This document shows, in pieces, positions 16,696-26,057 of a stretch of 34,542 bases of DNA. Source of the DNA: Bacteroidia bacterium (GTDB lineage: Bacteria > Bacteroidota > Bacteroidia > Bacteroidales > Paludibacteraceae); NCBI GenBank assembly GCA_009929445.1, contig SAAL01000033.1, forward strand, positions 1 through 34,542. The letters are read 5' to 3'. Under the pieces are notes generated by a model. That model made no database searches. It worked only from the letters and a program-made list of their open reading frames with translations, and had not been told where the DNA came from. Positions within the stretch are counted from its first letter, which is position 1. Each line of letters starts with the position of its first letter. Position numbers and translations under genes: made by a program.

Positions 16696-19230
16696 ATGAA
16701 AAAGGTTCTATTTTTATTGCTAATTACAAACTTCATTATTATACACAGCCAAATCGTTTCAGCTCAAAGTTTGAAAATTAACGATCAGGGCTATTTCGAA
16801 AAACAGGGCTTAAATGTTTTAGTTTTCAGTAATCAATACAATGGAATGTTTTTCGATGAGAAAACAGCCGGTATAGAATTAATTCATCACGGTGTAAGGA
16901 CATCGACAGGCGGAGCAATACGACTTGCGGATACACCCGAGCAATGGGATTTGGTTCCAATCATGACCGACCGCAAGGTAAACAAGGAGAAAAACTCGAT
17001 TGAAGTTACTTTAAGGTACGAAGAGTACGATTTCAACTCGCGTATTTTCGCCACATCAAAAGGTGAAGGAATAGAAATATCCGTTTTTCTTGATAAACCG
17101 CTTCCTAAGGAGCTTGAGAAAAATGCAGGATTTAATCTTGAATTTCTGCCTTCGGCATATTTCGAAAAATCCTTCATCGTTGATGGCCGTTTCCATATAT
17201 TTCCACGTTATCCGGCAGGTAATACACTTGCAAAACCATTAAACGAAAGACCTAAGCAGATATATGGCTATTCTACATTTGACGACCGCCAGCAGGGAGA
17301 TTTTATTAAGTCATTGCCAATTGATGCAGGCCGTAAAATCGTTCTGGCACCGGATGATCCGAAGCATTTAGTAAATATTACGTCTCAAGATGCAGATTTG
17401 ATGTTTTTTGATGGGCGTAATCTGGCTCAAAATGGATGGTATATCGTTCGGAGTTTACTCCCGTCCGGGAAGACAGGTAAAGTTTTAACGTGGGTTCTTC
17501 AGCCGAATACCGTAAACAGTTGGATTAGAGAGCCAAATATCGGTTTCTCGCAAGTAGGCTATCATACAAAACAGCAAAAAGTATCCGTTATAGAACTTGA
17601 TAAAAACGATAAACCGTTTACCAAAGCATCGCTGTATAGGGTTGATAACAATGGAAAAGCAAGTGAAGTGTTTAGTGGCGCTGTTAAGTCCTGGGGTAAT
17701 TATTTGAGGTACCATTATGTAAAATTTGATTTTTCAGCCATAAATACACCCGGCATTTACTACATTCAATACGGCAACTTTAAAACCAATACCTTTTTAA
17801 TTGATAATAATGTCTATGAAAACATCTGGCATCCAACATTGGACGTGTGGTTCCCTGTACAGATGGATCATATGACAGTAAATGAGGCATACAGGGTTTG
17901 GCACGGAGAACCTTACAAAGACGATGCTATCCAGGCACCAATTAATACGACTCACTTCGATGGATATTCGCAATCCGATACAACGGATACAAAGTTCAAA
18001 TCCTATGAACGCATTCCGGGATTAGGTATCGGAGGTTGGTTCGACGCCGGGGATTTTGATATTCAAACCGGATCGCACAACAGCGTAATCATGTCGTTTG
18101 TTAACACTTGGGAAAATTTCAAACCTCTTCGCGACGAAACGCTTATTGACAAAAAAACACGCTATGTTGACATTCACCGACCAGACAACACGCCGGATAT
18201 GTTGCAACAAATCGAACATGGAACCTTCGCGCTGTTGGCTCAGGCTGAGAATATTGGGCACATGGCAAGAGGAATCGTGGCTCCTGTGCTGGATCAGTAT
18301 CATCATCTTGGTGACGCATCAACGATAACGGACGGACTCCCTTACAATCCGCAGCTAGGACCGCTTGAAAATGACGGAAAATCGAGCGGACGGGTGGATG
18401 ACCGATGGGTGTTTACGAATCTTAATCCGCATCTGGACATTCAGACAGCCACTTCGCTGGCGGGAGCAAGCCGTGCTTTAAGAGGATATAATGATGACCT
18501 TTCAGCAAGAGCGCTAAAAGAATCCAAACGACTCTTAAGTGAGGCGTTGGTACTGCTGAAAAATGATACTGCACGAAATAATACCAATCGGTTTGGCAGA
18601 GGTGGTGAAATGAATACCTACCTTCAGTTGTATGTCACAACAGGAGATAAAGAATTTGCTTCCAAATTTGAGGAAATGCTGTGGCCTGCCCTCGAGAGGA
18701 ACGTTAGTTTTGGAATGCAGACAGCATTGCTGGCTATACCTCATATGGATGCCTCTTACAAAGAAAAATTGCGCCCTTTTGTAGTAAAATACAAAGAAAC
18801 ATTAAAACAGCTTGAAAAGGACAATCCCTATGGAGTGCCTATCCGGCTTGGAGGTTGGGGAGGTAGCGGATCTGTTGTCGATTGGGCTACAGTTAATTAC
18901 TTTGCCAATAAAAATTTCCCGGATATAATAGATTCTGAGTACGTATTTAAGGGATTGAATTATATCTTTGGTTGTCATCCGTACTCGAATCTTTCTTTCG
19001 TAGCGTCCGTTGGAACTCGTTCTAAAAAAATTACCTACGGAAACAACCGGGCAGATTTTACATTTATTGCCGGAGGTGTTGCTCCTGGATTGATTTTGCT
19101 TAAACCTGATTTCTTGGAAAACAAAGACGACTGGCCTTTCTTGTGGGGAGAAAATGAGTGCACCGTCGGAGGTTGTGCCGGTTATGTGCTTTTGGGAAAT
19201 GCCGTACAGGAATTGGCAAAAGAATTATAA
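16696..19230 (+). CDS. GH9 glycosidase with CelD_N-type Ig-like domain and extra N-terminal domain
   Basis: Secreted family-9 inverting glycosidase, 844 residues from ATG 16696. A GTG codon directly before it (16693) could also start. The signal peptide ends near VSAQ (residue 24). Residues about 25-270 form a beta-rich region I cannot name. An Ig-like CelD_N domain (about 275-370, IGFSQVGYHTKQQ...GIYYIQYG) and the (alpha/alpha)6 GH9 domain (about 380-844) follow. The catalytic pair D450/D453 lies in GGWFDAGDFD and the general acid is E821 in GENECTVGGCAGYV; FGCHPYSNLSFV corresponds to the GH9 His-containing motif. Family members are mostly beta-1,4-glucanases. Its place in a xylan cluster suggests a mixed-linkage glucan, glucan-contaminated xylan or oligosaccharide substrate, which is inference. 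Confidence 0.88.
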   Translation: MKKVLFLLLITNFIIIHSQIVSAQSLKINDQGYFEKQGLNVLVFSNQYNGMFFDEKTAGIELIHHGVRTSTGGAIRLADTPEQWDLVPIMTDRKVNKEKNSIEVTLRYEEYDFNSRIFATSKGEGIEISVFLDKPLPKELEKNAGFNLEFLPSAYFEKSFIVDGRFHIFPRYPAGNTLAKPLNERPKQIYGYSTFDDRQQGDFIKSLPIDAGRKIVLAPDDPKHLVNITSQDADLMFFDGRNLAQNGWYIVRSLLPSGKTGKVLTWVLQPNTVNSWIREPNIGFSQVGYHTKQQKVSVIELDKNDKPFTKASLYRVDNNGKASEVFSGAVKSWGNYLRYHYVKFDFSAINTPGIYYIQYGNFKTNTFLIDNNVYENIWHPTLDVWFPVQMDHMTVNEAYRVWHGEPYKDDAIQAPINTTHFDGYSQSDTTDTKFKSYERIPGLGIGGWFDAGDFDIQTGSHNSVIMSFVNTWENFKPLRDETLIDKKTRYVDIHRPDNTPDMLQQIEHGTFALLAQAENIGHMARGIVAPVLDQYHHLGDASTITDGLPYNPQLGPLENDGKSSGRVDDRWVFTNLNPHLDIQTATSLAGASRALRGYNDDLSARALKESKRLLSEALVLLKNDTARNNTNRFGRGGEMNTYLQLYVTTGDKEFASKFEEMLWPALERNVSFGMQTALLAIPHMDASYKEKLRPFVVKYKETLKQLEKDNPYGVPIRLGGWGGSGSVVDWATVNYFANKNFPDIIDSEYVFKGLNYIFGCHPYSNLSFVASVGTRSKKITYGNNRADFTFIAGGVAPGLILLKPDFLENKDDWPFLWGENECTVGGCAGYVLLGNAVQELAKEL

Positions 19231-19470
19231 CTGTGAACGCAAAAATTCTTTAACCAGCGTTTTAAGCAATAAAAAGTATCATTTTCGTATTGGAAAGGAA
19301 CGAGTAGACAACTTTTTGCAACAAATTTGAAAACTTAATTCACCAAATTAACTTAGTTTTGAATGTTAATTAAAATATATAAAATGCTGTTATAATTTCA
19401 TTTTAAAATTTACATTTTAATTGTTGTATATTCAACTTTTTTCCTGTAACAAATAGAAAAAATCACGATT
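19231..19470 (+). promoter_or_regulatory. Intergenic region with a candidate promoter before GH2
   Basis: A 240-nt AT-rich gap, one of the widest in the cluster, separates GH9 from GH2. TAGTTTTG at 19354-19361 matches the Bacteroidota -7 consensus TAnnTTTG, with TTTG at 19326-19329 about 24 nt upstream, slightly longer than usual spacing for the -33 box. The remainder is low-complexity A/T. No terminator hairpin is visible after GH9. A new transcription unit running GH2-CE15-GH115 may begin here. Confidence 0.3.
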
Positions 19471-22203
19471 GTGTTCAGATTTCACACTAAAATATTCATT
19501 ATTTTAATAGGTATTTCCTTTATTTCTTCCTGCGCCATGAAGAAAGAGGAGGTTGTGTCGCCACGTGAAATTATTTCAATTAACGAAGGATGGTCGTTTT
19601 ACAAATACAATAAAGAACAACAACCTGACAACCTGATTTATGATGTCAGGCCTGAAATATCTCAGAATAATGAATACCTAGTGGCTGATGCCAAACCGAC
19701 TGAAGCACTGAAGTTAGAAGCTCAAACAGGGGTGTTGAAACCATGGATTCTGCCTGCGGCAAATAATTTTATCAAAGATAAAGAGAAACACCACATCCGT
19801 CCGGAAGGAAATCCGGGTATGGATTTTCCATTTGTGCAAAATGACTTTGACGACGCTGGATGGGTTAAAGTAAATCTTCCTCATGACTGGGCTGCAAACG
19901 GACCTTTCTACGAAGGCGAGAATCCGGAAGTGGGTGGCGGCATGGGACGCCTTCCCATTCAAGGTGTAGCTTGGTACAGAAAGAAATTAGACATCTCACC
20001 TTCCGATTCTACAAAATCAATTTTTCTGGATTTTGAAGGAGTTATGTCTTATGCCATGGTATGGGTAAATGGATTTTTGGCCGGAGGATGGCCGTATGGA
20101 TACAATTCCTGGCGCATTGATATTACTCCATATATACATTTTGGCAGTGAAAATCAGATCGCTGTCCGCGTGGACAATCCCAACAATTCTTCCCGCTGGT
20201 ATCCTGGAGCCGGCATCTATCGAAATGTTTGGCTTATAAAAACTAACCCGATCCACATTGGTCAGTGGGGAACATACATCACCGCAAAAAATATCACAAA
20301 ATCTTCTGCAATGCTTGATTTGGAAGTGACCATTGAAAACGGGACAGAATCTGCAGCAGATATTGCAATCAATACTTCCGTTTATGAATTAAATACTGAT
20401 GGATCACGGAAATCGAAAAGTGTAGTTGACTTTCCGGAAGTACTTCTCGAAGCCTCAGCAAAAAAAAATAATAAAGAAATAATTTCGGTTGATCTGAAAA
20501 ATCCGAAACTCTGGGGGCCTCGTCCATCTCAGACTCCAAATCTCTACCTTGCTGTAACCACTTTGACTCAAAACGGTAAAATTATCGACCGGTACGAGAC
20601 CCGGTTTGGTGTTCGACAGGTGGAATTTAATCCTGACAAAGGGCTTTTTGTAAATGGAGAACCTATCAGAATTCAAGGCGTCAATCAACATCACGACCTT
20701 GGCTCGCTGGGAGCTGCTTTCAATGTCCGCGCTGCCGAACGCCAGCTCGAAATGCTTCAGGAGGCAGGTTGCAACGCTATTCGCATGGCACACAATCCTC
20801 CATCACCAGAACTTTTGAAATTGACCGACAGAATGGGATTTCTGGTGGTGAATGAGATATTTGACTCGTGGGAACGAAAAAAAACACCGCTTGATTTCCA
20901 TCTTATTTTCAACGATTGGGCTGAAGCCGACTTACGTTCGTTTGTTCGTCGCGACAGAAATCATCCTTCTGTAATACTATGGAGCTACGGAAACGAAGTG
21001 GGCGAGCAGTACACGGCTGAAAAAGGTGCAGCATTGGCACAACAATTAAACGATATTATCCGGGAGGAAGACCCGACTCGCCCTACTACACTTTCGATGA
21101 ATTACGCAAAACCCGACATGGAACTTCCGGCAGTTCCCGATGTTATTGGGTTGAATTATCAGGGCGAAGGCATCCGTCAGGAACCGGAATTCGAAGGAAC
21201 CGACCGAATCCGCACTGCTCCGCAATACAGTGCTTTCCATGAGAAATTTCCTGAAAAAATGATTTTCAGCAGCGAAACAGCTTCCGCATTCAGCAGCAGA
21301 GGGATCTATTTTTTTCCGGTTACCGAAAGTAACAGCTCTATTGTACGTGACGGCAGGGGAGGAGATTCCAGGCTGGCGCACGTAAGTTCATACGAGCTGT
21401 ACGCCGTGGATTTCGGTTCTTCGGCCGATAAGGTTTTCAGCATGCAGGATCAACATCCTTTCGTTGCAGGCGAGTTTGTGTGGACAGGCTGGGATCATCT
21501 GGGAGAGCCCACGCCGTATTATTCGGCCCGAAGTTCTTATTGTGGAATGATTGATTTGGCCGGATTCAAAAAAGACCGTTTCTACCTTTATCAATCTCGT
21601 TGGCGTCCTGAATTGCCTATGGTTCATATTCTACCTCACTGGAACTGGCCGGAACGAAAGGGCGAAATCACACCGGTTCATGTATTTACCTCAGGCGATG
21701 AAGCAGAACTTTTCCTGAACGGAAAAACACTCGGACGAAAGAAAAAACAGCCCCTTGAATATCGCCTCCGCTGGGATGATGTGACGTATGAACCCGGCGA
21801 ACTGAGAGCTGTGGCGTATAAAAACGGGAAGAAATGGGCTGAAAACAGTGTGAAAACTACCGGAAAAGCTGTTGGATTGACTGCCGAAGCAGACCGAAAA
21901 ACGATAAAATCAGACGGTTACGACCTGGCTTTTATCACAGTGAAAATCGTGGATAAAGATGGTTTAACGGTCCCGCACTCGAACAACAAAATCCGTTTCA
22001 GCATCGAAGGTCCGGGTGAAATTGTCGCTACCGACAACGGGGATCAAACCGATTTTACTCCGTTTAATTCAAGGGAGAGAAATGCTTTCAACGGTCTTTG
22101 CCTTGTGATTGTGAAAGGGATAAAAGGGCAGAAAGGCAATATCAATATTTATACTGAAGCAGATGGATTAAAAGCCGGAAAAGTAGTGTTGACGGGTAAA
22201 TAG
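19471..22203 (+). CDS. GH2 glycosidase lipoprotein (beta-galactosidase type)
   Basis: Retaining GH2 enzyme, 910 residues. The GTG at 19471 is chosen because it alone supplies the lipoprotein signal. The lipobox ISSC places acceptor Cys21 before the first internal Met, and the following KKEE is charged as in surface-exported Bacteroidota lipoproteins. Order: sugar-binding jelly roll (about 130-270, PHDWA...WYRKKLD, YNSWRIDITPY), Ig-like domain, barrel with acid/base E509 in WSYGNEVGEQ and nucleophile E602 in FSSETAS, then a DUF4982-type domain (about 715-790) and a C-terminal Ig-like domain (about 800-910). A family-typical insert precedes the jelly roll (IRPEGNPGMDFPF). It likely removes beta-galactose from xylan side chains. 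It ends with TAG and CE15 starts 3 nt later, suggesting translational coupling. Confidence 0.9.
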   Translation: MFRFHTKIFIILIGISFISSCAMKKEEVVSPREIISINEGWSFYKYNKEQQPDNLIYDVRPEISQNNEYLVADAKPTEALKLEAQTGVLKPWILPAANNFIKDKEKHHIRPEGNPGMDFPFVQNDFDDAGWVKVNLPHDWAANGPFYEGENPEVGGGMGRLPIQGVAWYRKKLDISPSDSTKSIFLDFEGVMSYAMVWVNGFLAGGWPYGYNSWRIDITPYIHFGSENQIAVRVDNPNNSSRWYPGAGIYRNVWLIKTNPIHIGQWGTYITAKNITKSSAMLDLEVTIENGTESAADIAINTSVYELNTDGSRKSKSVVDFPEVLLEASAKKNNKEIISVDLKNPKLWGPRPSQTPNLYLAVTTLTQNGKIIDRYETRFGVRQVEFNPDKGLFVNGEPIRIQGVNQHHDLGSLGAAFNVRAAERQLEMLQEAGCNAIRMAHNPPSPELLKLTDRMGFLVVNEIFDSWERKKTPLDFHLIFNDWAEADLRSFVRRDRNHPSVILWSYGNEVGEQYTAEKGAALAQQLNDIIREEDPTRPTTLSMNYAKPDMELPAVPDVIGLNYQGEGIRQEPEFEGTDRIRTAPQYSAFHEKFPEKMIFSSETASAFSSRGIYFFPVTESNSSIVRDGRGGDSRLAHVSSYELYAVDFGSSADKVFSMQDQHPFVAGEFVWTGWDHLGEPTPYYSARSSYCGMIDLAGFKKDRFYLYQSRWRPELPMVHILPHWNWPERKGEITPVHVFTSGDEAELFLNGKTLGRKKKQPLEYRLRWDDVTYEPGELRAVAYKNGKKWAENSVKTTGKAVGLTAEADRKTIKSDGYDLAFITVKIVDKDGLTVPHSNNKIRFSIEGPGEIVATDNGDQTDFTPFNSRERNAFNGLCLVIVKGIKGQKGNINIYTEADGLKAGKVVLTGK

Positions 22204-22206
22204 CGC

Positions 22207-23457
22207 ATGAATTTTATGAAAATAAATAAAATACATAATCTCCGGGTAATACTGATTCTGCTGATCGTTTTTCCAATCGCAGGTTTTTCAGCCGGGAAAA
22301 TCCCACTTGTTTTCAAGGTGGAAAACAGAGGAGAGAAATTTGCAAAACCGGCGATGCCTGATCTTAGCCAGCTACCGGTTATTGAGCCGTTGACCGATCC
22401 CTTTTCCTGGTCAAACGGAAAAGGCAGATCCACGAAATTCAGGGATTGGAGCAAACGCCGGAACGAAATAGGGGCAGAAATTCAGCATTATGAAATTGGT
22501 ATCAAACCGGCTCGACCAAAAAACATCACGGCCGAATATGAAAATGATACACTTATGGTAAAAATTACGGTGAATGGAGAGACATTAACCTTAACTTCAA
22601 ATATTATTTTACCCGAAGGAAAAGGTCCTTTTCCTGCTGTAATCGGTATTGGGAGAGGTTCGGGAAGTCTGCCCCCTGATTTATTTTCCACACGAAACAT
22701 TGTTCAGATACCGTTCAATTTTGCACAGGTTATGGCCTGGCAGCAAAAACGGGGAAGCGAGCCGATTAACAAACTTTATCCGGAATTGGTGCACATGGGC
22801 GCTTACAGCGCCTGGTCGTGGGGTGTGAGCCGGCTGATTGACGGTTTGGAACTGGTAGCAGAAAAACTGCCAGTTGACCTGAATTACATCGGGATTACAG
22901 GCTGTTCATTTGCAGGGAAAATGGCACTTTATGCCGGAGCATTTGATGAACGGATAGCACTCACCATAGCCCAGGAATCGGGTGGAGGAGGCGCAGCAGC
23001 CTGGCGCGTGTCCGAAACACTGGGAAATGTGGAAACGCTGGGCAAAACCAGTCATGTGTGGTTTATGGAAGATTTATTCAGGTTTTCAAAAGATGTATCG
23101 AAATTGCCGTTTGATCATCACGAACTGATGGCAATGGTGGCTCCCAGAGCACTTCTCTGTCTGGGAAACCCCGATTACGAATGGCTGGCCGATGAATCGG
23201 GCTACGTGTCCTGTAAAGCTGCCGGACGTGTGTGGGAAGCTTTCGGAATTGCCGACAGATTTGGTTTTTCCATCGCGGGTGGACACGGACATTGTCAGCT
23301 TCCCGATTTTCAACGGGCTGAAGTGGAAGCATTTATTGATAAATTTTTGCTTGGAAAAATGAATGTGGACACGAAAGTGGAAAAACATCCTTATCCCAAC
23401 GCAGATTTTGCACGCTGGACAAACTGGTGGGGCACGAAAAATCCGGTATTTCAGTAA
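22207..23457 (+). CDS. CE15 glucuronoyl-esterase-like protein
   Basis: Secreted alpha/beta hydrolase of 416 residues resembling CE15, the family that cleaves the ester between 4-O-methyl-glucuronic acid of xylan and lignin alcohols. An N-terminal signal peptide is present; ATG 22207 or 22216 could start. Nucleophile S234 lies in GITGCSFAGKMALYAG, the likely acid is E257 in QESGGGGAAAWR, and the histidine lies in GGHGHC (H362 most likely). The usual CE15 elbow is GCSRxGK; here the Arg that helps the oxyanion site is Phe. It is flanked 3 nt after GH2 and 12 nt before GH115, so the three are surely one operon, and with GH115 it would form a de-esterify-then-remove-uronate pair. Confidence 0.87.
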   Translation: MNFMKINKIHNLRVILILLIVFPIAGFSAGKIPLVFKVENRGEKFAKPAMPDLSQLPVIEPLTDPFSWSNGKGRSTKFRDWSKRRNEIGAEIQHYEIGIKPARPKNITAEYENDTLMVKITVNGETLTLTSNIILPEGKGPFPAVIGIGRGSGSLPPDLFSTRNIVQIPFNFAQVMAWQQKRGSEPINKLYPELVHMGAYSAWSWGVSRLIDGLELVAEKLPVDLNYIGITGCSFAGKMALYAGAFDERIALTIAQESGGGGAAAWRVSETLGNVETLGKTSHVWFMEDLFRFSKDVSKLPFDHHELMAMVAPRALLCLGNPDYEWLADESGYVSCKAAGRVWEAFGIADRFGFSIAGGHGHCQLPDFQRAEVEAFIDKFLLGKMNVDTKVEKHPYPNADFARWTNWWGTKNPVFQ

Positions 23458-23469
23458 AAACAGTAAAAA

Positions 23470-25956
23470 ATGAACATTTCAAAATTATTCATACTATTTG
23501 TTCTGCTTATCCAGGTCGCTTTGTTGTCGGCTCAGGATGCGCCCTCTTTCATCTCTTTCACCGAAAAAAGCGGGATTTGGGAACTTACCGACTCAAAAAA
23601 ACCAATAGCGATTTTAGTTGATGAAAATGAGTATGACGGTGTGAAAAACGCTGTTTCACATCTCCGGACGGATATTGAAACGGTAACAGGGTTAAAGGTT
23701 TTTTCCACGAATTCATCCTTAAATCAAAACGTAAAGATTATTGTAGGAACTTACGGTAAAAATCAACTAATCAGTAAGTTGATTGAGAAATCAGATCTGG
23801 AAGGAAAATACGAAAAATTCATTATTCAGACTATTGAAAATCCTGCAGATGGAGTTGAAAAAGCTCTGGTCATTGCAGGAAGCGATTTGCGGGGTACCAT
23901 TTACGGGATTTATGAACTTTCCCGTCAGATGGGAGTTTCTCCCTGGTATTACTGGGCGGATGTTCCGGTGAGAAAATCGGAAAAAATATTCATAAAACCG
24001 GGAAAATTTTCCGCCGGAGAGCCTGCCGTGAAATATCGCGGCATTTTCCTGAACGATGAAGCACCGGCTTTGTCCGGATGGTCGAAAGCCACTTTCGGAG
24101 GGTTTAATCATTTGTTTTACGAAAAAGTGTTTGAACTGATTCTCCGGCTGAAAGGAAATTTCATCTGGCCTGCCATGTGGGGAAATGCTTTTTACGATGA
24201 TGATCCGGAAAACGGACCGCTTGCAGATAAGATGGGCATCGTTATCGGAACCTCGCACCACGAACCGATGGGGCGGGCACATGCCGAATGGAGCAAATAT
24301 GGAACAGGAAAATGGGATTACAGCAAAAACCAGCAAGTGTTGGCTGAATTCTGGCGGTCGGGTTTCGAACGGATGAAAAATTACGAAACGGTGGTTACGC
24401 TCGGCATGCGTGGCGACGGCGACGAACCGATGAGCGAAGAAAGCAACATCAAACTGCTCGAAAAAATCGTGAAAGAACAGCGAAATATCATCAAAAAAGT
24501 TTCAGGAAAAAAAATCACGGAAACACCGCAGGTCTGGGCACTCTACAAGGAAGTGCAGGATTATTACGATAAAGGAATGCGCGTGCCGGAAGATGTTACA
24601 TTGCTGTTTTGCGACGACAACTGGGGAAACGTGCGCAAACTGCCCGATCCGGCAGCAAAAGCACACAAAGGCGGATATGGAATGTATTATCACTTCGACT
24701 ACGTGGGCGGTCCGCGCAATTACAAATGGATCAACGTGAGCCAGATACAGCGCATCTGGGAACAAATGAACCTCACGTACAGCCATGGAGTAGACCGAAT
24801 CTGGATTGTAAATGTGGGCGATTTGAAACCGATGGAATATCCCATAAACTTCTTCCTGGATATGGCCTGGAATCCGGCTCAGTTCAATTCACAAAATCTG
24901 CTCAGCCACACCGAAAAATGGTGTGCCGCACAATTTGGAGAAAAATACTCGAAAGAAGCAGCCCGACTGATAGACACTTACACCAAATACAGCCGCAGGA
25001 TTACACCTGAACTGCTGAACGATACCATCTACAGCCTGAAAAATTACAACGAATTCGAAACCGTAATGAATGATTTCAGGGCGCTGGCGCTTGACGCATT
25101 CCGGCTTTATCAGCAGATTCCGGCTGAGAGCCTGGATGCTTTTGACCAACTGGTACTTTTTCCGATAAACGCATTTTCAAACCTGTATGAAATGTATTTT
25201 GCGGTAGCCAAAAACAAGGAATTGGCAAAACAAAACAACCCCAAAGCAAACTTCTGGGCAGATAAAGTAAAGGCTTGTTTTGACCGGGATTCGCTGTTGA
25301 CTGTTCATTACAATACAGTGATTTCAGGTGGAAAATGGGCGCACATGATGGATCAGGTGCGGATTGGCTACACCTACTGGCAGCAGCCCGAACGAAGCGT
25401 GATGCCTGCCGTAGTGCGGGTTGAACCGACGAATAAAGGCATTTTTACGGAAAAAGACGGTTATATTTCCATGGAGGCAGCAAATTTCTCCAGAAAGAAT
25501 GAGTCGGTGAATGTTCGATGGGAAATTATCCCAAATCTGGGAAAAACCCTTTCCGGAATCACCACTTTTCCACAAAATTATTATCCAAATTCGAACGAAA
25601 ATATTTACTTGGAATATGATTTCCAACTTGAATCGGAAGGAGAATTTCCAGTTTATATCCTGGTATCGCCAACTCTTAATTTCAACGAAAACAAAGGCCT
25701 TCGCTACGCCGTTTCGGTGGATGGACAGCAAGAGCAGATCGTGAATATTAACGACAAATACGATGTGAGAAAAATGGAAAGATGGCAGGCAAAAAGCATT
25801 AATCAAACCATTACAAAACATAATTTCAACAAAAAAGGAAAACATACGCTCCGCTTCCGGGTATTGGAACCGGGCATTGTTTTGCAAAAAATAATGATAG
25901 ATACAGGCGGATTGAAACCGAGCTACTTAGGCGCTCCGGAGAGTATAAAAAGGTGA
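23470..25956 (+). CDS. GH115 alpha-glucuronidase
   Basis: Full-length secreted family-115 enzyme (828 residues) that removes 4-O-methyl-glucuronic acid from internal and terminal xylose of glucuronoxylan. The signal peptide ends at LSAQ (residue 22). An N-terminal alpha/beta domain (about 30-180, IVGTYGKN, GTIYGIYELSRQMGVSPW) precedes the TIM-barrel core, whose family-typical segments include FLNDEAPALSGW (D196, E197), GNFIWPAMWGNAF, GTSHHEPMGRA and GMRGDGDEPM (D318, E319). A helical region and the C-terminal GH115_C sandwich (about 660-820, ISMEAANFSRKN...) follow. It starts 12 nt after CE15. It can substitute for much of the activity lost from the broken GH67 gene. Confidence 0.95.
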   Translation: MNISKLFILFVLLIQVALLSAQDAPSFISFTEKSGIWELTDSKKPIAILVDENEYDGVKNAVSHLRTDIETVTGLKVFSTNSSLNQNVKIIVGTYGKNQLISKLIEKSDLEGKYEKFIIQTIENPADGVEKALVIAGSDLRGTIYGIYELSRQMGVSPWYYWADVPVRKSEKIFIKPGKFSAGEPAVKYRGIFLNDEAPALSGWSKATFGGFNHLFYEKVFELILRLKGNFIWPAMWGNAFYDDDPENGPLADKMGIVIGTSHHEPMGRAHAEWSKYGTGKWDYSKNQQVLAEFWRSGFERMKNYETVVTLGMRGDGDEPMSEESNIKLLEKIVKEQRNIIKKVSGKKITETPQVWALYKEVQDYYDKGMRVPEDVTLLFCDDNWGNVRKLPDPAAKAHKGGYGMYYHFDYVGGPRNYKWINVSQIQRIWEQMNLTYSHGVDRIWIVNVGDLKPMEYPINFFLDMAWNPAQFNSQNLLSHTEKWCAAQFGEKYSKEAARLIDTYTKYSRRITPELLNDTIYSLKNYNEFETVMNDFRALALDAFRLYQQIPAESLDAFDQLVLFPINAFSNLYEMYFAVAKNKELAKQNNPKANFWADKVKACFDRDSLLTVHYNTVISGGKWAHMMDQVRIGYTYWQQPERSVMPAVVRVEPTNKGIFTEKDGYISMEAANFSRKNESVNVRWEIIPNLGKTLSGITTFPQNYYPNSNENIYLEYDFQLESEGEFPVYILVSPTLNFNENKGLRYAVSVDGQQEQIVNINDKYDVRKMERWQAKSINQTITKHNFNKKGKHTLRFRVLEPGIVLQKIMIDTGGLKPSYLGAPESIKR

Positions 25957-26057
25957 TTCAACAATAAACCAGAATTCTGCTTTTATTCGGAAATAATCTG
26001 ATTAATTGAAAAAATAAGTGCAATCGTAGAAATAATAAACTAAAACTTATCAAATAA

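Noticed and set aside
19232-19330. Small open stretch after GH9 (about 33 codons, ...RIGKERVDNFLQQI)
   Set aside because: No start codon at a sensible place and no recognisable motif; length is within chance expectation.
25970-25986. CAGAATTCTG followed by TTTTATT after GH115 as a terminator
   Set aside because: The palindrome has no loop and the stem would be at most 3 bp once a loop is opened.
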